Source: Seriola aureovittata
Lineage: Eukaryota; Chordata; Actinopteri; Carangiformes; Carangidae
Direction: 5' to 3'
DNA length: 64,000 nt
NCBI RefSeq assembly: GCF_021018895.1
Contig: NC_079373.1
Coordinates: 8,552,501 to 8,616,500, forward strand
Shown here: positions 12,701 to 23,914 of the stretch, in pieces
Numbering within the stretch: the stretch's first letter is position 1
Layout of the letters: each line of letters begins with the position of its first letter
Program-made: the position numbers and the translations under genes
Notes under the pieces: model-generated
Seen by the model: only the letters and a program-made list of their open reading frames with translations
What the model was told of the DNA's origin: nothing
The model's database searches: none

Positions 12701-15700
12701 AAATACGTGGTGTTAGTGTAATTAACATCTTAACGTGTTTCAGCATACCCTGGCCCCTCACACTACACCTCTGAAAACAGATGCTTCACCTGGAATGGCT
12801 TAATTCCTTTACACATTGTAATTATACATATGTTTCTTTAAGATGGGAAAATGACAGCAGGTATAACACCTGCAAGAACAAACGTTTTAGATAAAGGTTT
12901 ACAAATTCAAAACTCTACTGGCTACTTGCTCTCCCATTCATCTATGCTCCTTCAGCTTTTTCATGCTGTGGCCAATCACAGAGTGACATGTATTTCAGAG
13001 TGGAGCTTTGTAACTGGACGTCATACTATCCACTAGGGCAGCAGGTCAAGCAGCTAGGCAGCTATTACTGCGTAGTTGTGCGCAAAAGATTTGAAAGCAA
13101 AGGTGGACAATAGAGCAGGAAAATGCCCTGACGCATTTGAAAAGGTGACAAGTTTTACCTTTTCTCTGCCTGATCAACATTAGATGAAGATGATAGAAGG
13201 ATTGCTAAAATATCTAAGGCATAACAGTTTTATGACAACAAACAGGGAACAGTTCAATATTTGCTATGTAAATTTAGATGGTGTTACATGTACATTTAAC
13301 GGCTGTGGCTCACGAAGTAGAGTGGGTCGTTGACTAATCAGACAGGCGGTGGTTCGATCCCCATCTCCTCCAGTCTGCGTGTCGAAGTGTCTCTGGGCAA
13401 TAAACTGAACCCCAAATTGCCCATGATGGCTGCTCCATCATTGTATGGGTGTGATGTATGTATGTATGTGTGTGTGAATGGGTGAATATGGCATGTATTG
13501 TAAAGCGCTTTGAGTCTCTAAGACTTGAAAAGCGCTATATAAGTGCATCGCATTTACCGTTGATCATTAGTACTGGTGTGCTGGGCCCTTTTTTGTAATT
13601 GAGACATAATACTTACGCCTCTGCTGGTTTGAGCCTTTGTCCCTTTCAGGGGAGAAACTCTTGTTGCTGGTATTTGACCCAGAGCGCCCATGTACAGGTG
13701 GTTGGGCTTCTCTTCTTCCGGTGGGAGGAGGTGAGCGGTCACGCATGATTGCAACAGGCGGAGAGATCCTGTAGTCATCATGGTCTTCTCTACGGAAATA
13801 GGCAACAATCAAAGCGTAAGATACAAGAGAAGACCTGCGGGCATGCGACAGGTTGTTGGTAAACATAATGTTTCCCGTTATGAAAAGCTTTTACACCGGA
13901 TATTAATTTTTATCAGTACAATTTAAGAGTGGGCAATAAATTGTGCATTTGAATATCAATTAATACAATAGCATGTGGAATAACAATGCTCTTTATAGAC
14001 CAAAATGATCAATTCTGAATGGAATATCACCCCTTCCATCAAAAACTAGACAACTGATTTCCAACCCTGCCTACTTCCAGAGCTGGCGGCTGATTTACTG
14101 TATAGTATAAAACCATATGAATGTGAGGGGACTGACTTGGCTTTTTTGTCCAGAACTGGCCGCCGAGGAGGGCCTGACCCTCGACCTCTGCTGCGGTAAT
14201 AGGGGATAGGTCTGCCATTGTTCCTGAAAAACATCAAAAATACAGACTGAAAATAATATTGGCTCGCAAAGCTGCTCTGTAAACAAAGGTCGAGGCAAAA
14301 CATGATAAACAAATCAAGAGTATAATGAGTGCAAATTCAGAATGCATCATTGTCATCACTTACTGGTTTAAGAAGCAGAAGTATTTGTCAGTGTACACTT
14401 TTGAATGGGTAATGGAAACAGAATAAATAGAAGGCAAAACCACCAAGACTTAAATTCAGACTCAGCAGGGCACTGTGGCACACTGATCAATTTGTGGAAT
14501 GGAGGCAATCTTCCACTTTGCCACGAGCCACAGTTGGCTGACCGAGTTTGGTCTTCTTTCACTACTATCTGTCTTCAATTGTAGGCATAGCCATGCGCAA
14601 GCTAAATATGGAGCTGACGTTACAACACACTGCTACCTTCAACCATGTAATGTAATGACCAATTTCTGAGCAATTATCTAAAGTAAGTGGTGAAATTTCA
14701 CTGTTCACTGCAACTCGTTTTTATGATTTTCCAGACTCAAAGAAAAGCCTGTGTCTGAACAGCAACCTTTAGGTCCAGAGGTATAAATGACCCAAAGGCA
14801 CCTGGTTGTCACGACCTCTGCCTGAACTCGAGCCACATCTCAAACAAAGAGCAGGTCTAACAAGACCTAAAACTTTTACGACTCATGGTGTGTTTGAAGT
14901 AGCCAAGACTCAACCTGCCATTTGCCAAACACTGAATTGCCATCCGTGCAGTAAAAAACGAACATCAAAAGGCTAGGGTACAGAAACAAAGTGGTGTACT
15001 TTATTTAGGAAAAAAGAACTCTATAGAAGGTAAATCAAGCTTTTATCAGGCAGACATTCAACCAGAACTTACACACATTTAAAAGGTCAGGCCTTATTGC
15101 CAAGGCAGAAATTTTCCATATGAAGAATTCTCTTGACACTGGCAGTCATCAAACTAAGAAATGAAAAGGCCAATGCAATAATTTGCAGAGTCATGAAGCC
15201 TAAAAATAATTGTGCCTCCTTAGAGATAAAACAAACTAATAATAACAACTGCTAATATTTGCATCTTCCTTCCCTTTGATTTCTTTGATGACTAGACACA
15301 GCACAAAAAACAACCAAGATTCAATTAACTGGATGGATTTATAAATGCACTGCACAAACACAAGAAAACGCTTAATTTACCACGGTAGCTTGAGACTGTT
15401 TATTAAGACAGTGACTCATAACTTGGGGCTGTACGTCAGGCTGTTAAGTCTTTTCATGATCTGTGGGCAAAACCTCCTCAAGGGTGCAAGAAAAGTGATT
15501 CAAGTGTGTGTGACTAAGACTTTGCAGTAAACTTTATGACCTTGACGCACTGCTTGTGTTTATCCCACAACGCTAAAGTTTGCTTTATAGCTGTATGGTA
15601 AGGGGTCATAGCGTAGCTACTGAAACTTTACATGTAGCCGCTGAGGATACGCCATTCGTCCCAATTAGTGTGTGTCCCTGCATGGGCTTAGAGAGCCTGG

Positions 15701-18624
15701 TATGACTGGTCTCATGCTAGGGTTAAAAGTGTCATTTTATATTTGCCCCCTTGTCTACATAGCCACTGAAGTGCCTTGTGCAAAAATGAATCCTACAGAC
15801 AGACATCCTGCTTTGTTGTCTGGGAGATGGGACAGACATGGGAGAGACAATCAGCTGCCTCTTGACAGGAGAAGCTGAAGCATAAACTTTTTTTTTTTTT
15901 ATTAAACATATGTTAGAGTCACGAGAGATGCAACTTGAGCCTGACAAGTTGTCATTCAATGTCACTATCATGTACACTGCCAAGACCCAAAACATTATGA
16001 TAAATCAAAAATCAACCAGGTTGAGCTGTTGTCCATGTTGAATGTGTCACAAACACTTCAATTAAATGTGATCACCACCTCAGAATACCCACCAACGCAT
16101 GTGCAAAATTGTTCACAGGTGGCAGAATATAAATCTTGACAGTGTGTTTATGGTTCCAGAAAACTCCAGGAATCACAGTACCTATCGTATATCATGGGCC
16201 TAAATTTGCACTTTAGGTAGACTAAATGTTTTTTAATAGTAAGCATGTTTTCACCCTTTAAATAATTTGGCCAATATGTACCTCAGCTGCTATACAGCAG
16301 AGGCATTTTAAGTTAATTTCGAACTTTGCAAATTCTCGTAATTACTGGTAAATTTATAAACCTTAAAATATCTGACACAAATTTGAATGTCATGCAAAAA
16401 TGATGTAAAACAAAAAACGAAAAAAAAAACAACAACATATAAACTGCTCAGAATATCTGAGACGTGTGTGGGTGTCTGACTGAAGGAGGAGTGGTCCAGC
16501 TGTTTTTCCTCTCAGGGTGGGGTAGAGGGTGGGGGGTGGGTTGTTTGGCTGAGTGAGTAGACACTAGTGCCCTTTGTCCCTCTCTCTAGCCTGGTATGAC
16601 TCCTGGAAAAAGGGGGCCTGGGCCCGTAAACGGTTGGTATGTTGAAGTGGCCAGGGCGAAAAGAGTGTGTGTTGATGTAGGAGTTAGAACTGTTGGACTT
16701 ACCTGCTCTGTGTGGGGTTAAGCTCTTAAACTTACCTTAAGAGCAGTGTGGTCACAGATAATTGAGATATGCTTCCTAAATCTATTTTCCAAAGCAGAAC
16801 TTTGTTTGCAACAATTTATACTGATTGATGTTCTATTCTTATATTGTCTTGGGTGGAATGTAAAGGGAAAGTATTTATAATCTAAAGTGGTTTTATGCTT
16901 ATTGTGGTTAACCCTTTTTATTTCAATATTACATGGAAAGAAAGACACATGCTATGAGGGTCAATAAATCAAGCTAATAATATTCTCTTTTCAATACATA
17001 GAACTCTGCCTCCACCTACAGGTCAGTTTGATGCATTACACAAAGAATTCGGTGAAGCAACTGACTATCTGAAATTAACAGGATGGGACAAACAAAAATT
17101 AATTAATTAACAAATTTCAAACATTTTAAAAAAGAAGACTAGATAAATTACCTTGAGTCTAATTGATGCCTCAAATCATCTCTGCCATAACCCTGTTGGG
17201 AGTACAGGCCCTCCTGAAAACAAAAATCACAATTACAACATTAATTGGGAAACGCTAGTGCATTATTGGGAACTACAAAAAGCAAACAAGAACCTAATTA
17301 AACTAATGCATTAAAACTAATGCCATTCTGTTGTTAACTTTCTGAGATACTTTGGTTAGAGTCATACACATCAGTATGCCATTTCTTGATGTTTGTATTT
17401 GATCAGCTAAAAATGATCAGATAATACATCACTAAAACACACACTTTGGCTATAGTACTATGATTTTATTTAAGACAAAACAGAATTTAGTTGAGAAAAC
17501 ATGCATACCACAGGTTTCTTACATTTCTTGGGGGTGGGGGTGGGGAATTTCTGCGAAAGTTGCCAAAGTTGGGGTTTTCGTCAAAGTATCGACGATCGTT
17601 GGGCGGGTAACTGCTTTCATCGTGACATTCTCTTGCATCCTGGTAATTTCGAGGACCACCATACCACTGGTCATCATTAAAACCTCTGTCATATTCCAAC
17701 CCCGGCCGAGGCATAGAGCTCCTCCTTTCAACAATATTGACAACTCGATGAACTTTCACCTGCCAGGACACATTACATTTCACTCTGTAAGCATCACTAC
17801 CCAGTACAAGAGTGAATCCAAATAGGAACAACTCTTAAAATAATAATGAATTATAAGTGCTACAGGCGGTGTAGACTGCATCTCCCTAATTCAGACACTG
17901 AATGTAAATTGTTTGAAGATTAAACTGTTCCTGACACAAGATTCAATTTGTAGACATAGAATGTTTGTAAGTATCATCATTAAAGTCATTCGATAATCAA
18001 TCAAATACAATTCATTCTACAGTCTAAGGGTCTCAAAGACTAGCTTGGTTCATGGTATTTGAGAACACAAATAATATTTTTTATGTATTTTAGCCAGACA
18101 AATTTAATTACAACAGCGTGCACAGCATTAGTCATTATTATACATACAATATACATACAGCATTATACATAATGTGATTTTAAAAAAAGTGTCATGAGAG
18201 GTGATTACAACATCAATATCATCCTAAACAGTAACTTACAAAAGAACAAAAAGTGACTGAAAATAACACTACACCTACCGCAGTCATAGGAGGCAAATCT
18301 CAAGACTGCAACTTAAGGAACAACAATAACAGTGTCCGGATACTGATAACTAATCAGTTCTTTTCACTGATTACCAAGGTCCTTAGTCTAACTAATTGAT
18401 ATTTGCCATCCAAAACAAAATCTTTACTTACCTCTCTTATATCAATCGGCGTGAAGTGCTCTTCATACGCTTCTCTAATTGATTTTCGACTGTGTCGATA
18501 AGCCACTGCGAAAAACAAAACTTTTATTCAAACATTTGATATGGACAGGAAGTGGATTGAATAGACAGGATTAGTGGGGTGAAGACACCACAACACTGTT
18601 TTATAAGAATTATTTTCACTTACT
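3716..18624 (-). CDS. pphln1: Periphilin 1 (HUSH complex subunit), 8 coding exons
   Basis: Nuclear protein. In mammals it joins TASOR and MPP8 in the HUSH complex, which silences transposons and intronless DNA. In transcript order the exons are 18432-18505, 17523-17759, 17152-17213, 14137-14223, 13617-13789, 10518-10594, 9485-9619 and 3716-3937. All have GT-AG borders and matching phases, and give 355 residues if the A of the ATG comes from an upstream exon ending at 18624. The start reads MAYRHSRKS, close to a known mammalian isoform start (MAYRRDE). Next come the VHRVVNIVERR block, an Arg/Ser/Pro/Gly-rich disordered middle (PPPPPRN, YYRSRGRGSG, SFSPERDK), and the conserved C-terminal Lge1-like helical domain (RRLEAIKAKALEIEK, then HYRQDCETF to LRHFVKELDEV), which in the human protein dimerises and binds TASOR. 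It is shorter than the longest human form (about 458 residues). It converges on prickle1 and diverges from yaf2. Confidence 0.92.
3938..9484 (-). other. pphln1: pphln1 last intron (5.5 kb), no second gene seen
   Basis: AT-rich intron between the two exons that encode the C-terminal helical domain. It holds an A tract at 6128-6144 and a T tract at 8940-8962. The longest open frames are about 100 codons, with no recognisable domain or splice-consistent structure. I looked for zcrb1, which I recall lying in the same interval in human, and saw no RRM-like or zinc-knuckle coding sequence. Confidence 0.6.
11540..12190 (+). mobile_element. Remnant of a DNA transposon with a Myb/SANT-like start (Harbinger-like)
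   Basis: Inside a pphln1 intron. At 11796-11897 a 33-codon frame begins MEQPNRFYNQWTDTEVSALL, resembling the first helix of the Myb/SANT-like DNA-binding protein carried by PIF/Harbinger elements and their relatives (pattern W-T-D-x-E-V-x-A-L-L-S-I). It stops early at TGA. Downstream, 11990-12060 carries repeated AGTTCCTGG-type words typical of short non-autonomous copies. The outer limits are rough, and I could not define terminal inverted repeats or a target duplication. Confidence 0.4.
13298..13560 (+). mobile_element. tRNA-derived SINE
   Basis: The head has a tRNA-like pol III promoter: an A-box-like TGGCTCACGAAGTAGAG from about 13305 and a B box GGTTCGATCCC at 13351-13361. The tRNA-unrelated body contains CTGGGCAATAAACTGAACCCC, an internal ATGT/TG microsatellite at 13450-13475, and a tail with AAAGCGCTTTGAG and AAAAGCGCTATATAAG. 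I recognise these words from abundant teleost SINEs but cannot name the subfamily. It lies antisense to pphln1, starting only about 50 bp beyond the donor of exon 13617-13789. Confidence 0.8.
16512..16707 (-). CDS. pphln1: Candidate alternative 3'-terminal exon of pphln1
   Basis: A GC-rich island in the intron between exons 17152-17213 and 14137-14223. On the minus strand an acceptor-like CCCCACACAG precedes 16707. Joined to the phase-2 end of exon 17152-17213 it restores an Arg codon and runs in frame for 64 residues (KSNSSNSYINTHSFRPGHFN, then VYGPRPPFSRSHTRLERG) to a TGA at 16512-16514. The residue mix (Arg, Ser, Pro, Tyr, Gly) resembles neighbouring periphilin exons. No nearby AATAAA was seen after the stop, and a competing donor (CAG|GTAAGT) sits 5 nt inside the exon. 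It could equally be a conserved non-coding block. Confidence 0.3.
17214..17522 (-). other. pphln1: pphln1 intron, nothing else seen
   Basis: A short AT-rich intron between exons 17523-17759 and 17152-17213. No repeat or coding signal recognised. The other pphln1 introns not listed separately (14224-17151 apart from the island at 16512-16707, and 17760-18431) are also AT-rich with no further gene evident. Confidence 0.6.
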
Positions 18625-18647
18625 GTTGAAGGAATGATGTTGGTTCC
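18624..18647 (-). other. pphln1: Putative pphln1 5' micro-exon giving the A of the start codon
   Basis: The first recognisable coding exon (18432-18505) begins TG GCT TAT, with no Met codon of its own. The block 18624-18647 on the minus strand has an acceptor-like CCACACAG before it and a strong donor GTAAGT after it, and its last base is A. Splicing therefore creates ATG across the intron. The 24-nt length assumes the acceptor is used; the exon could extend further upstream as a first exon. Confidence 0.45.
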
Positions 18648-19139
18648 CTGTGTGGTAAGGTTAAGGTATCTCAGTACAGAGAGCCTATGAGAATGACAGT
18701 AAACAGCCTTGTTTATGATAAGATAAGATAGCCCGAACGTATGAGCATATTCGCCCTACCCTAGATCACACACATACCAAAAGAGCTTTGTAACACACAT
18801 GACCTCTGACCTCAGTTCAACAACATTCAACACCACCTCCAACTATGAGTTATTTCACGTCATGGAGCGCTGCTACTCCGCTTTCCTTCTTTTAACTGGA
18901 AATATTGAGTGTATCACAGTATATTAAATGCGCTGGGGAATGTGAACAGTCCGCATGAGTGACACCAATGTGACTTCACACATTAGAGCCACTGCTGACA
19001 GATGGCGATAAGTGACTCTGTGTTTTTGCTGAAATGTATGATGTTATGACTGGACTAGAAAGCTGCGTTTGAACTGTTGTTAGCAAACCTGGCTAGTTAG
19101 CATCGTAGCAAAAGATGAAGTCGTAAGAAACTCACTCAC

Positions 19140-19270
19140 CAAATAATAGTGTGAACACTGCTGGCCACAAAGTGCGTTTTACATGTTTCACATAAAAAGG
19201 AAACTTCACTTAAAGCCAATTTACACTGCAGCACAGAGCTTTCTCTTCGCGTAGCCTACATGTGCAAGTA
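19140..19270 (-). promoter_or_regulatory. pphln1: Probable pphln1 first non-coding exon and promoter region
   Basis: On the minus strand a strong donor (TTTG|GTGAGTGAG) lies at 19131-19140, just downstream of sequence that would be the 5' UTR. This exon ends in G, so it cannot by itself supply the A of the start codon. It would have to be joined through the 18624-18647 exon. The start site and promoter position are inferred; no TATA box is evident. Confidence 0.35.
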
Positions 19271-19295
19271 AAAGCAAAACAACCGTAGATGCAGT

Positions 19296-19610
19296 GGTTC
19301 TTCTTCTTCTTCTTTGGTGCGGCACACTAAATGCTGCGATGGCTTATTGCTGCCCTCCTCAGTCTGAACAACATCATTGGTACAAACCTACAGTCTATGC
19401 ACAAACCAGCGGTATGGATCAATTCCAGCAGCTTTTACAGGCCTCAGTCGGACCGCACAGACATTTCCCATCAGGATGCTTTTTCATCACGACCAGCCCA
19501 CTGCCCACAGTGGCATACCTCAGTATCACTTAACCCCAACCCTAACTATGCTCTTCTTTACCCAGAGGTTGTGCCAAACCTCCTTCACTGTAGGTATGTG
19601 ATATGTATGT
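19296..19610 (+). repeat. Possible degenerate interspersed repeat in the pphln1-yaf2 spacer
   Basis: Starts with a TTCTTC microsatellite (19299-19315), followed by GGTGCGGCACACTAAATGC and GCTTATTGCTGCCCTCC. These recall a common teleost repeat that begins with TTCTTC runs and contains TTACCGCCACCTACTG-like words. The short open frames across it match no protein I know. Confidence 0.3.
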
Positions 19611-20379
19611 GATACTTATAGTTGTGTAGCATAGTAGGTCAAGCAAGTTATTCAAACAACAAAATGGGAACTTATTAACATATTATTAACTGACCAATTA
19701 ATAAAACCAGCTCTTACTATCAACATTTCACTATTACCATATTGTTTTCTCTACATGTGTGCTATTTTGAGTTTGACATCAGCATCATTTAATAGCCAGT
19801 CAAACTCTATGTGTAAGTTCCTTATACTATAACAAGTCTGCAGTTGCAAACAGTTTATAAATGGATTTTGGTCCTGGGTCCCAGATAAGTAATCAAATAG
19901 TCCATTGGAGAGGTCTCCCTATTGAATTAAAGAGCTAAAAAGACAAATAAAATGTTGTGTTGGAGGAAGGTTTTTCACAACCTGGCAACCAAAAAGTTGT
20001 TCTGGCTAATATCCGTGAAGCATTAGTAAATGATTTATCACAAAGCTGTACCAATACTTAGTTGTATTTCATTAATTCCTCAAACATAAAATGTGATTTA
20101 AAAAAAACTAAACCAGAAAAATCACTATATGTCTATCCTGTGCCAAATCACATTCTACATATATTTTTACTAATTAGGTCATTTCTCGGGCTTGTTATTT
20201 GCAGTGCTGGTTTTTAAACAGAATTTATGTACGTGTTTACGTCCCTATTAAAGTGTCCTATACGACGCACTTCATACTTATACTATGCTGTATGTTTTAC
20301 AAAGCGGCTTTCATCAATGTTGTGTCACAGTTATAACTGCCCTCTGTTGTGATTACATTAGAAGTGATTGGGTGAGCCC

Positions 20380-20496
20380 CTGTCACGTGGCCATCCTTCG
20401 ACAGGAGTTTCCACGACAGCTGAGTAGCAGCTAAATGCGTTTTTTTCACCTGTAACATTGAACCTTTTCAACTCCACTGAGTCGAAGTTTCGTAAA
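20380..20496 (+). promoter_or_regulatory. yaf2: yaf2 5' UTR and probable core promoter
   Basis: Less AT-rich sequence with several CpG dinucleotides just ahead of the yaf2 start codon (context GTAAAATGG, with A at -3 and G at +4). Together with the pphln1 5' end near 19.1-19.3 kb it forms a divergent gene pair. The exact start site cannot be read from the sequence. Confidence 0.4.
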
Positions 20497-23400
20497 ATGG
20501 GAGACAAGAAGAGTCCCACAAGGTAAAAGCGTCGCTGGTATCTTTGAATGAAGACTCCACTGGGTCGTTTGAAAACAGAGAGCTCGGTCAATGGATGGAG
20601 CTGTTTTACTGAAGTGTTCATGGCGGCTGGCTGCTGGTTTAATACGGGGCACTGTGTAAACTGAAAGCTCCCTTCTCAGTGACTGACTTCTGAGCAGAAA
20701 ATGCTTCCTGTTGTGGCGTTTCTTTTCCGTTCGGGTCATCTTTATCAAACAGGTTGTCTTTGAAATTACTGTTGTCATTGAAAACGTGCCGCTATCACTG
20801 TGTTTTTGTTTTGTTTTTGTCTGAAGGCCAAAGCGGCAATCTAAGCCATCCTCCGACGATGGGTACTGGGACTGTAGCGTCTGCACGTTCAGGAACAGCG
20901 CTGAGGCGTTCAAGTGCATGATGTGTGATGTCAGGAAGGGGACGTCAACACGGTAAGAGTGACTGTAGCCGTACATTTTTAACCATCAAACCAGTGCTCA
21001 AGTGTTTAATCAGCTTCAGCTGTGTGTAGCCTGCATTCACGAAGTCATTTTATGCTAAGGAAATGCGAGACTCAACTGCATGATTTAAAAGTACATTCAT
21101 TATTAGAAACACCTATCTGTTGCAACAGTCCTGCAATACATCCTAAGGCAAGGTTGTAATGTTCGGGTTTTTGTTTAAACTGTTCGAGAGTTTCTGATTT
21201 AGCTTCACGAAGACTAATCTTTGGTCAGGGCCAAATCTACAAGTGAGGACACCGAGGCCATGTCCTTAAGTATTTTTTCTGTGAATTGAGAGGGATTCTG
21301 CAAATTCGACTACTTCTGAGAGCTACAAAAAGAAAAGATTCAGTGTTTTCACAAGCTTTCGACCTTTACAAGTTCATGTTGTGAGAAAATGCACAAAATA
21401 CACCCAACAGTTGACTGAATAAATATAGTCTGGGGTGAAAAGTCTATTTGAACATTTTTTTGTTCTTTGTGTCTGGTCAAAATTGAAGGTTGTTGTGGGG
21501 AGTATTTTTGCCCTGTTTGTTATATTATTAAATTGTATTGCATTATACTGAGGTGATATATCAATGGGGGTAGGGGAGACTAATTATTAGAAACACTTGT
21601 CTGTATAATGCAATAGAGTTCAACAGCACCACAAACCACAGCTTCCAACATGACCATGGACTTAAATCAATACCTCTCTATAAAAGTTTTTCAACAAAAC
21701 CTAACGTGAACTTTCATAAAGTAGGATTTATTGCAGGTCTCCTGTATTAGACTGTATTAGTTTTAGCTAGGTGGACCCAATGAACTGGCAAATGAGTGTT
21801 TGTTTGGTTGCTTTAGCCGAAGTTGTGACTGAGAGTAAGCCAGGCTACAAATTTACAAAAAAATGTATCAATTACATTAAATAGCATAACATATCATAAC
21901 ATAATTTCAATAATCCGAGTGATTTTTGCTGATACAGGTACTTGTCAGGCGTGTGAAAATGATTAATGGCTGGAAATCTACCCACAAATTTCTTTATCAA
22001 TACATCATAGAGTCTATTTAAAGCTACTGGTCAGAGGATTGCTTAGACACATGATATTTTTGAAAGAGGAAAAAGTGTCTGAAAGCATTTCTTGTCAAGG
22101 GCAGTCATGAAATACCTCTATATTCTAATTCCTGACCAGTTTGACTGCACTGTTGTGTTGTGTTGTGAATTTCTCAAAAGACCACATACTTGATCACTGT
22201 TTTCTATGTATGCAGAGTAATCTTGAGTGACCATAGACAGTATATGCACTGAACTGCTAAGCAACAGTGTCGTAATGGCATCTTTCACCAAAACTGAAGG
22301 CCATCACTCTAAAACTTTTCACCAATGCTTCTGAAATAGAAAGGGAAAGGAACTTGGAAAAGATTAAACATTAAAATGATGATAGCAGGGGAAGCAAAAG
22401 AGGGAAAAAATGTGACTGCTTCAGTATTATAGTGTCATATGTTGGGTTTTCCATGAAGATTGTAACTGTCAAGTTGCAGTGCAACCAATACCATACAGGT
22501 TTTTCTAGACTGTGACATACATGTATTGAAAATTACAAACATAAAGCATGGCAAACCTGAATTTGAGACTAGATGTTTCTTTCAGTTCCATTTCTGGGAC
22601 CTGCAGCCAGCAGGATTAAATGACCATTGTTTTCCGGATCATGTAAAGAAGCAGATAGTGGTAGTCTTACATAGTCAGATCTACAATATTAATACCCTGA
22701 CCTTTCTGCATTGCTAGTGCGTGAGAAAAGTCACGCTGAATCCACTGATGATCTGACTTATGCTAATTCCTTAAGGAATTTTTGTATGTACCTCAACACC
22801 TGTCAGAATCATAGTTCGATGGAGAGGTTCACACATTTTCAAGTCTTAAAAAGGATAAACAAGGATCAATGTTCAACAGGTTTTGCCTGCTGTAATCCTT
22901 CATCCTGTTCAGACTGGCTTTGAAGAGATCCCTTCTTTATATACTTCCACTAAAAGAGATGGAGTTCTGTACAAAAAAAAATTCCAGTTTATCTTGAGTT
23001 ATTATGAGGCTTATACCCACTTGATATAACCCAGACTGCTGAAGATTCATATTAACTTCAGATAAACTTCAGAATTTATTTTTACACAGAATGAGGACTG
23101 TAGATTTTGTGCCTAATCACTTACATTGGAATCAAATTAAGAGGGGTGATCTCTTCATGGCCAGGAGGAATGATGATTGAAAGCAAAACCTGTTTCGGTT
23201 TACATATGGGCACCTGGCTACTACTTTAAGACAGTACTGACAAACTGTGAACCTATACTTTAACGTTTTGTCAATTTTTTAATTTTAAATGATTGTTGTA
23301 AGCAACCTGCTTCTCCTGCTTATATTAGTTACACAGCTTAGCAGTTTAAACCACATGCTCACCCTATTTACAGGGGCCAATAAGGCCACTAACTTTCTTT

Positions 23401-23914
23401 TTATGTCTCTTTCAGAAAGCCGCGACCTGTTTCTCAGCTGGTTGCACAGCAAGTAAATCAGCAGTTTGCACCACCCGCACACCTCAAAAAGGAGAAGAAA
23501 GAAAAATCAGAGAAAGACAAAAGTGATAAAGAACCAACACTGAAAAAGAAAAGCCATAAAAAGATGAGGTAATGAATTCATGTTTTCAAAAAAATTGCAG
23601 AATAGCTCATCATATTCTGGTGTCCACCAGTCAGTTTTCAAACCTGTTTTGTGTGTGTTTCTCTCTTCACCAGGCCCAGGTTAAAAAACATAGACAGGAG
23701 CAGCGCCCAGCATCTAGAGGTCACAGTTGGAGACTTGACTGTAATAATCACAGACTTTAAGGAGAAAGCCAAACCCACATCCACTTCAACAAGTGCTGCC
23801 TCAGCAGACCAACACAGTCAAAGTGGCTCAAGCTCTGATAACACTGAACGAGGGGTCTCCAGATGCTCTTCGCCCCGTGGAGAAGGCTCGTCGGTGAACG
23901 GAGAGACTCACTAA
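20497..23914 (+). CDS. yaf2: YY1-associated factor 2, 4 exons, 181 aa
   Basis: Nuclear zinc-finger protein of the RYBP/YAF2 family, a subunit of variant Polycomb PRC1 complexes that binds RING1 proteins and YY1. Exons 20497-20522, 20827-20952, 23416-23568 and 23674-23914 have GT-AG ends. All three joints are phase 2 and rebuild Arg codons. A RanBP2-type zinc finger lies at residues 22-46 ([19 protein letters not shown], then MMCDVRKG), with ligands Cys25, Cys28, Cys39 and Cys42. A Lys/Glu-rich basic linker follows ([16 protein letters not shown]), then the RING1-binding block ([32 protein letters not shown]), and a Ser-rich tail with [41 protein letters not shown] and [10 protein letters not shown] are YAF2-type rather than RYBP-type. 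Human YAF2 is about 180 residues, so this is full length. Confidence 0.96.
20953..23415 (+). other. yaf2: yaf2 intron 2 (2.5 kb)
   Basis: AT-rich intron between the zinc-finger exon and the linker exon. I see no RNA gene, recognised transposon or second coding unit in it. Confidence 0.6.

Noticed and set aside
13301..13372. A tRNA gene-like stretch with A and B box words
   Set aside because: No cloverleaf with a paired acceptor stem could be made, and the sequence continues into a SINE body and tail typical of teleost SINEs.
19294..19612. Overlapping open frames between pphln1 and yaf2
   Set aside because: Three frames are open over the same bases, none with a domain; more likely a degenerate repeat or spacer.
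20446..20976. 176-codon minus-strand frame over yaf2 exons 1-2
   Set aside because: Antisense to a clearly supported coding gene and spanning its intron; no motif.
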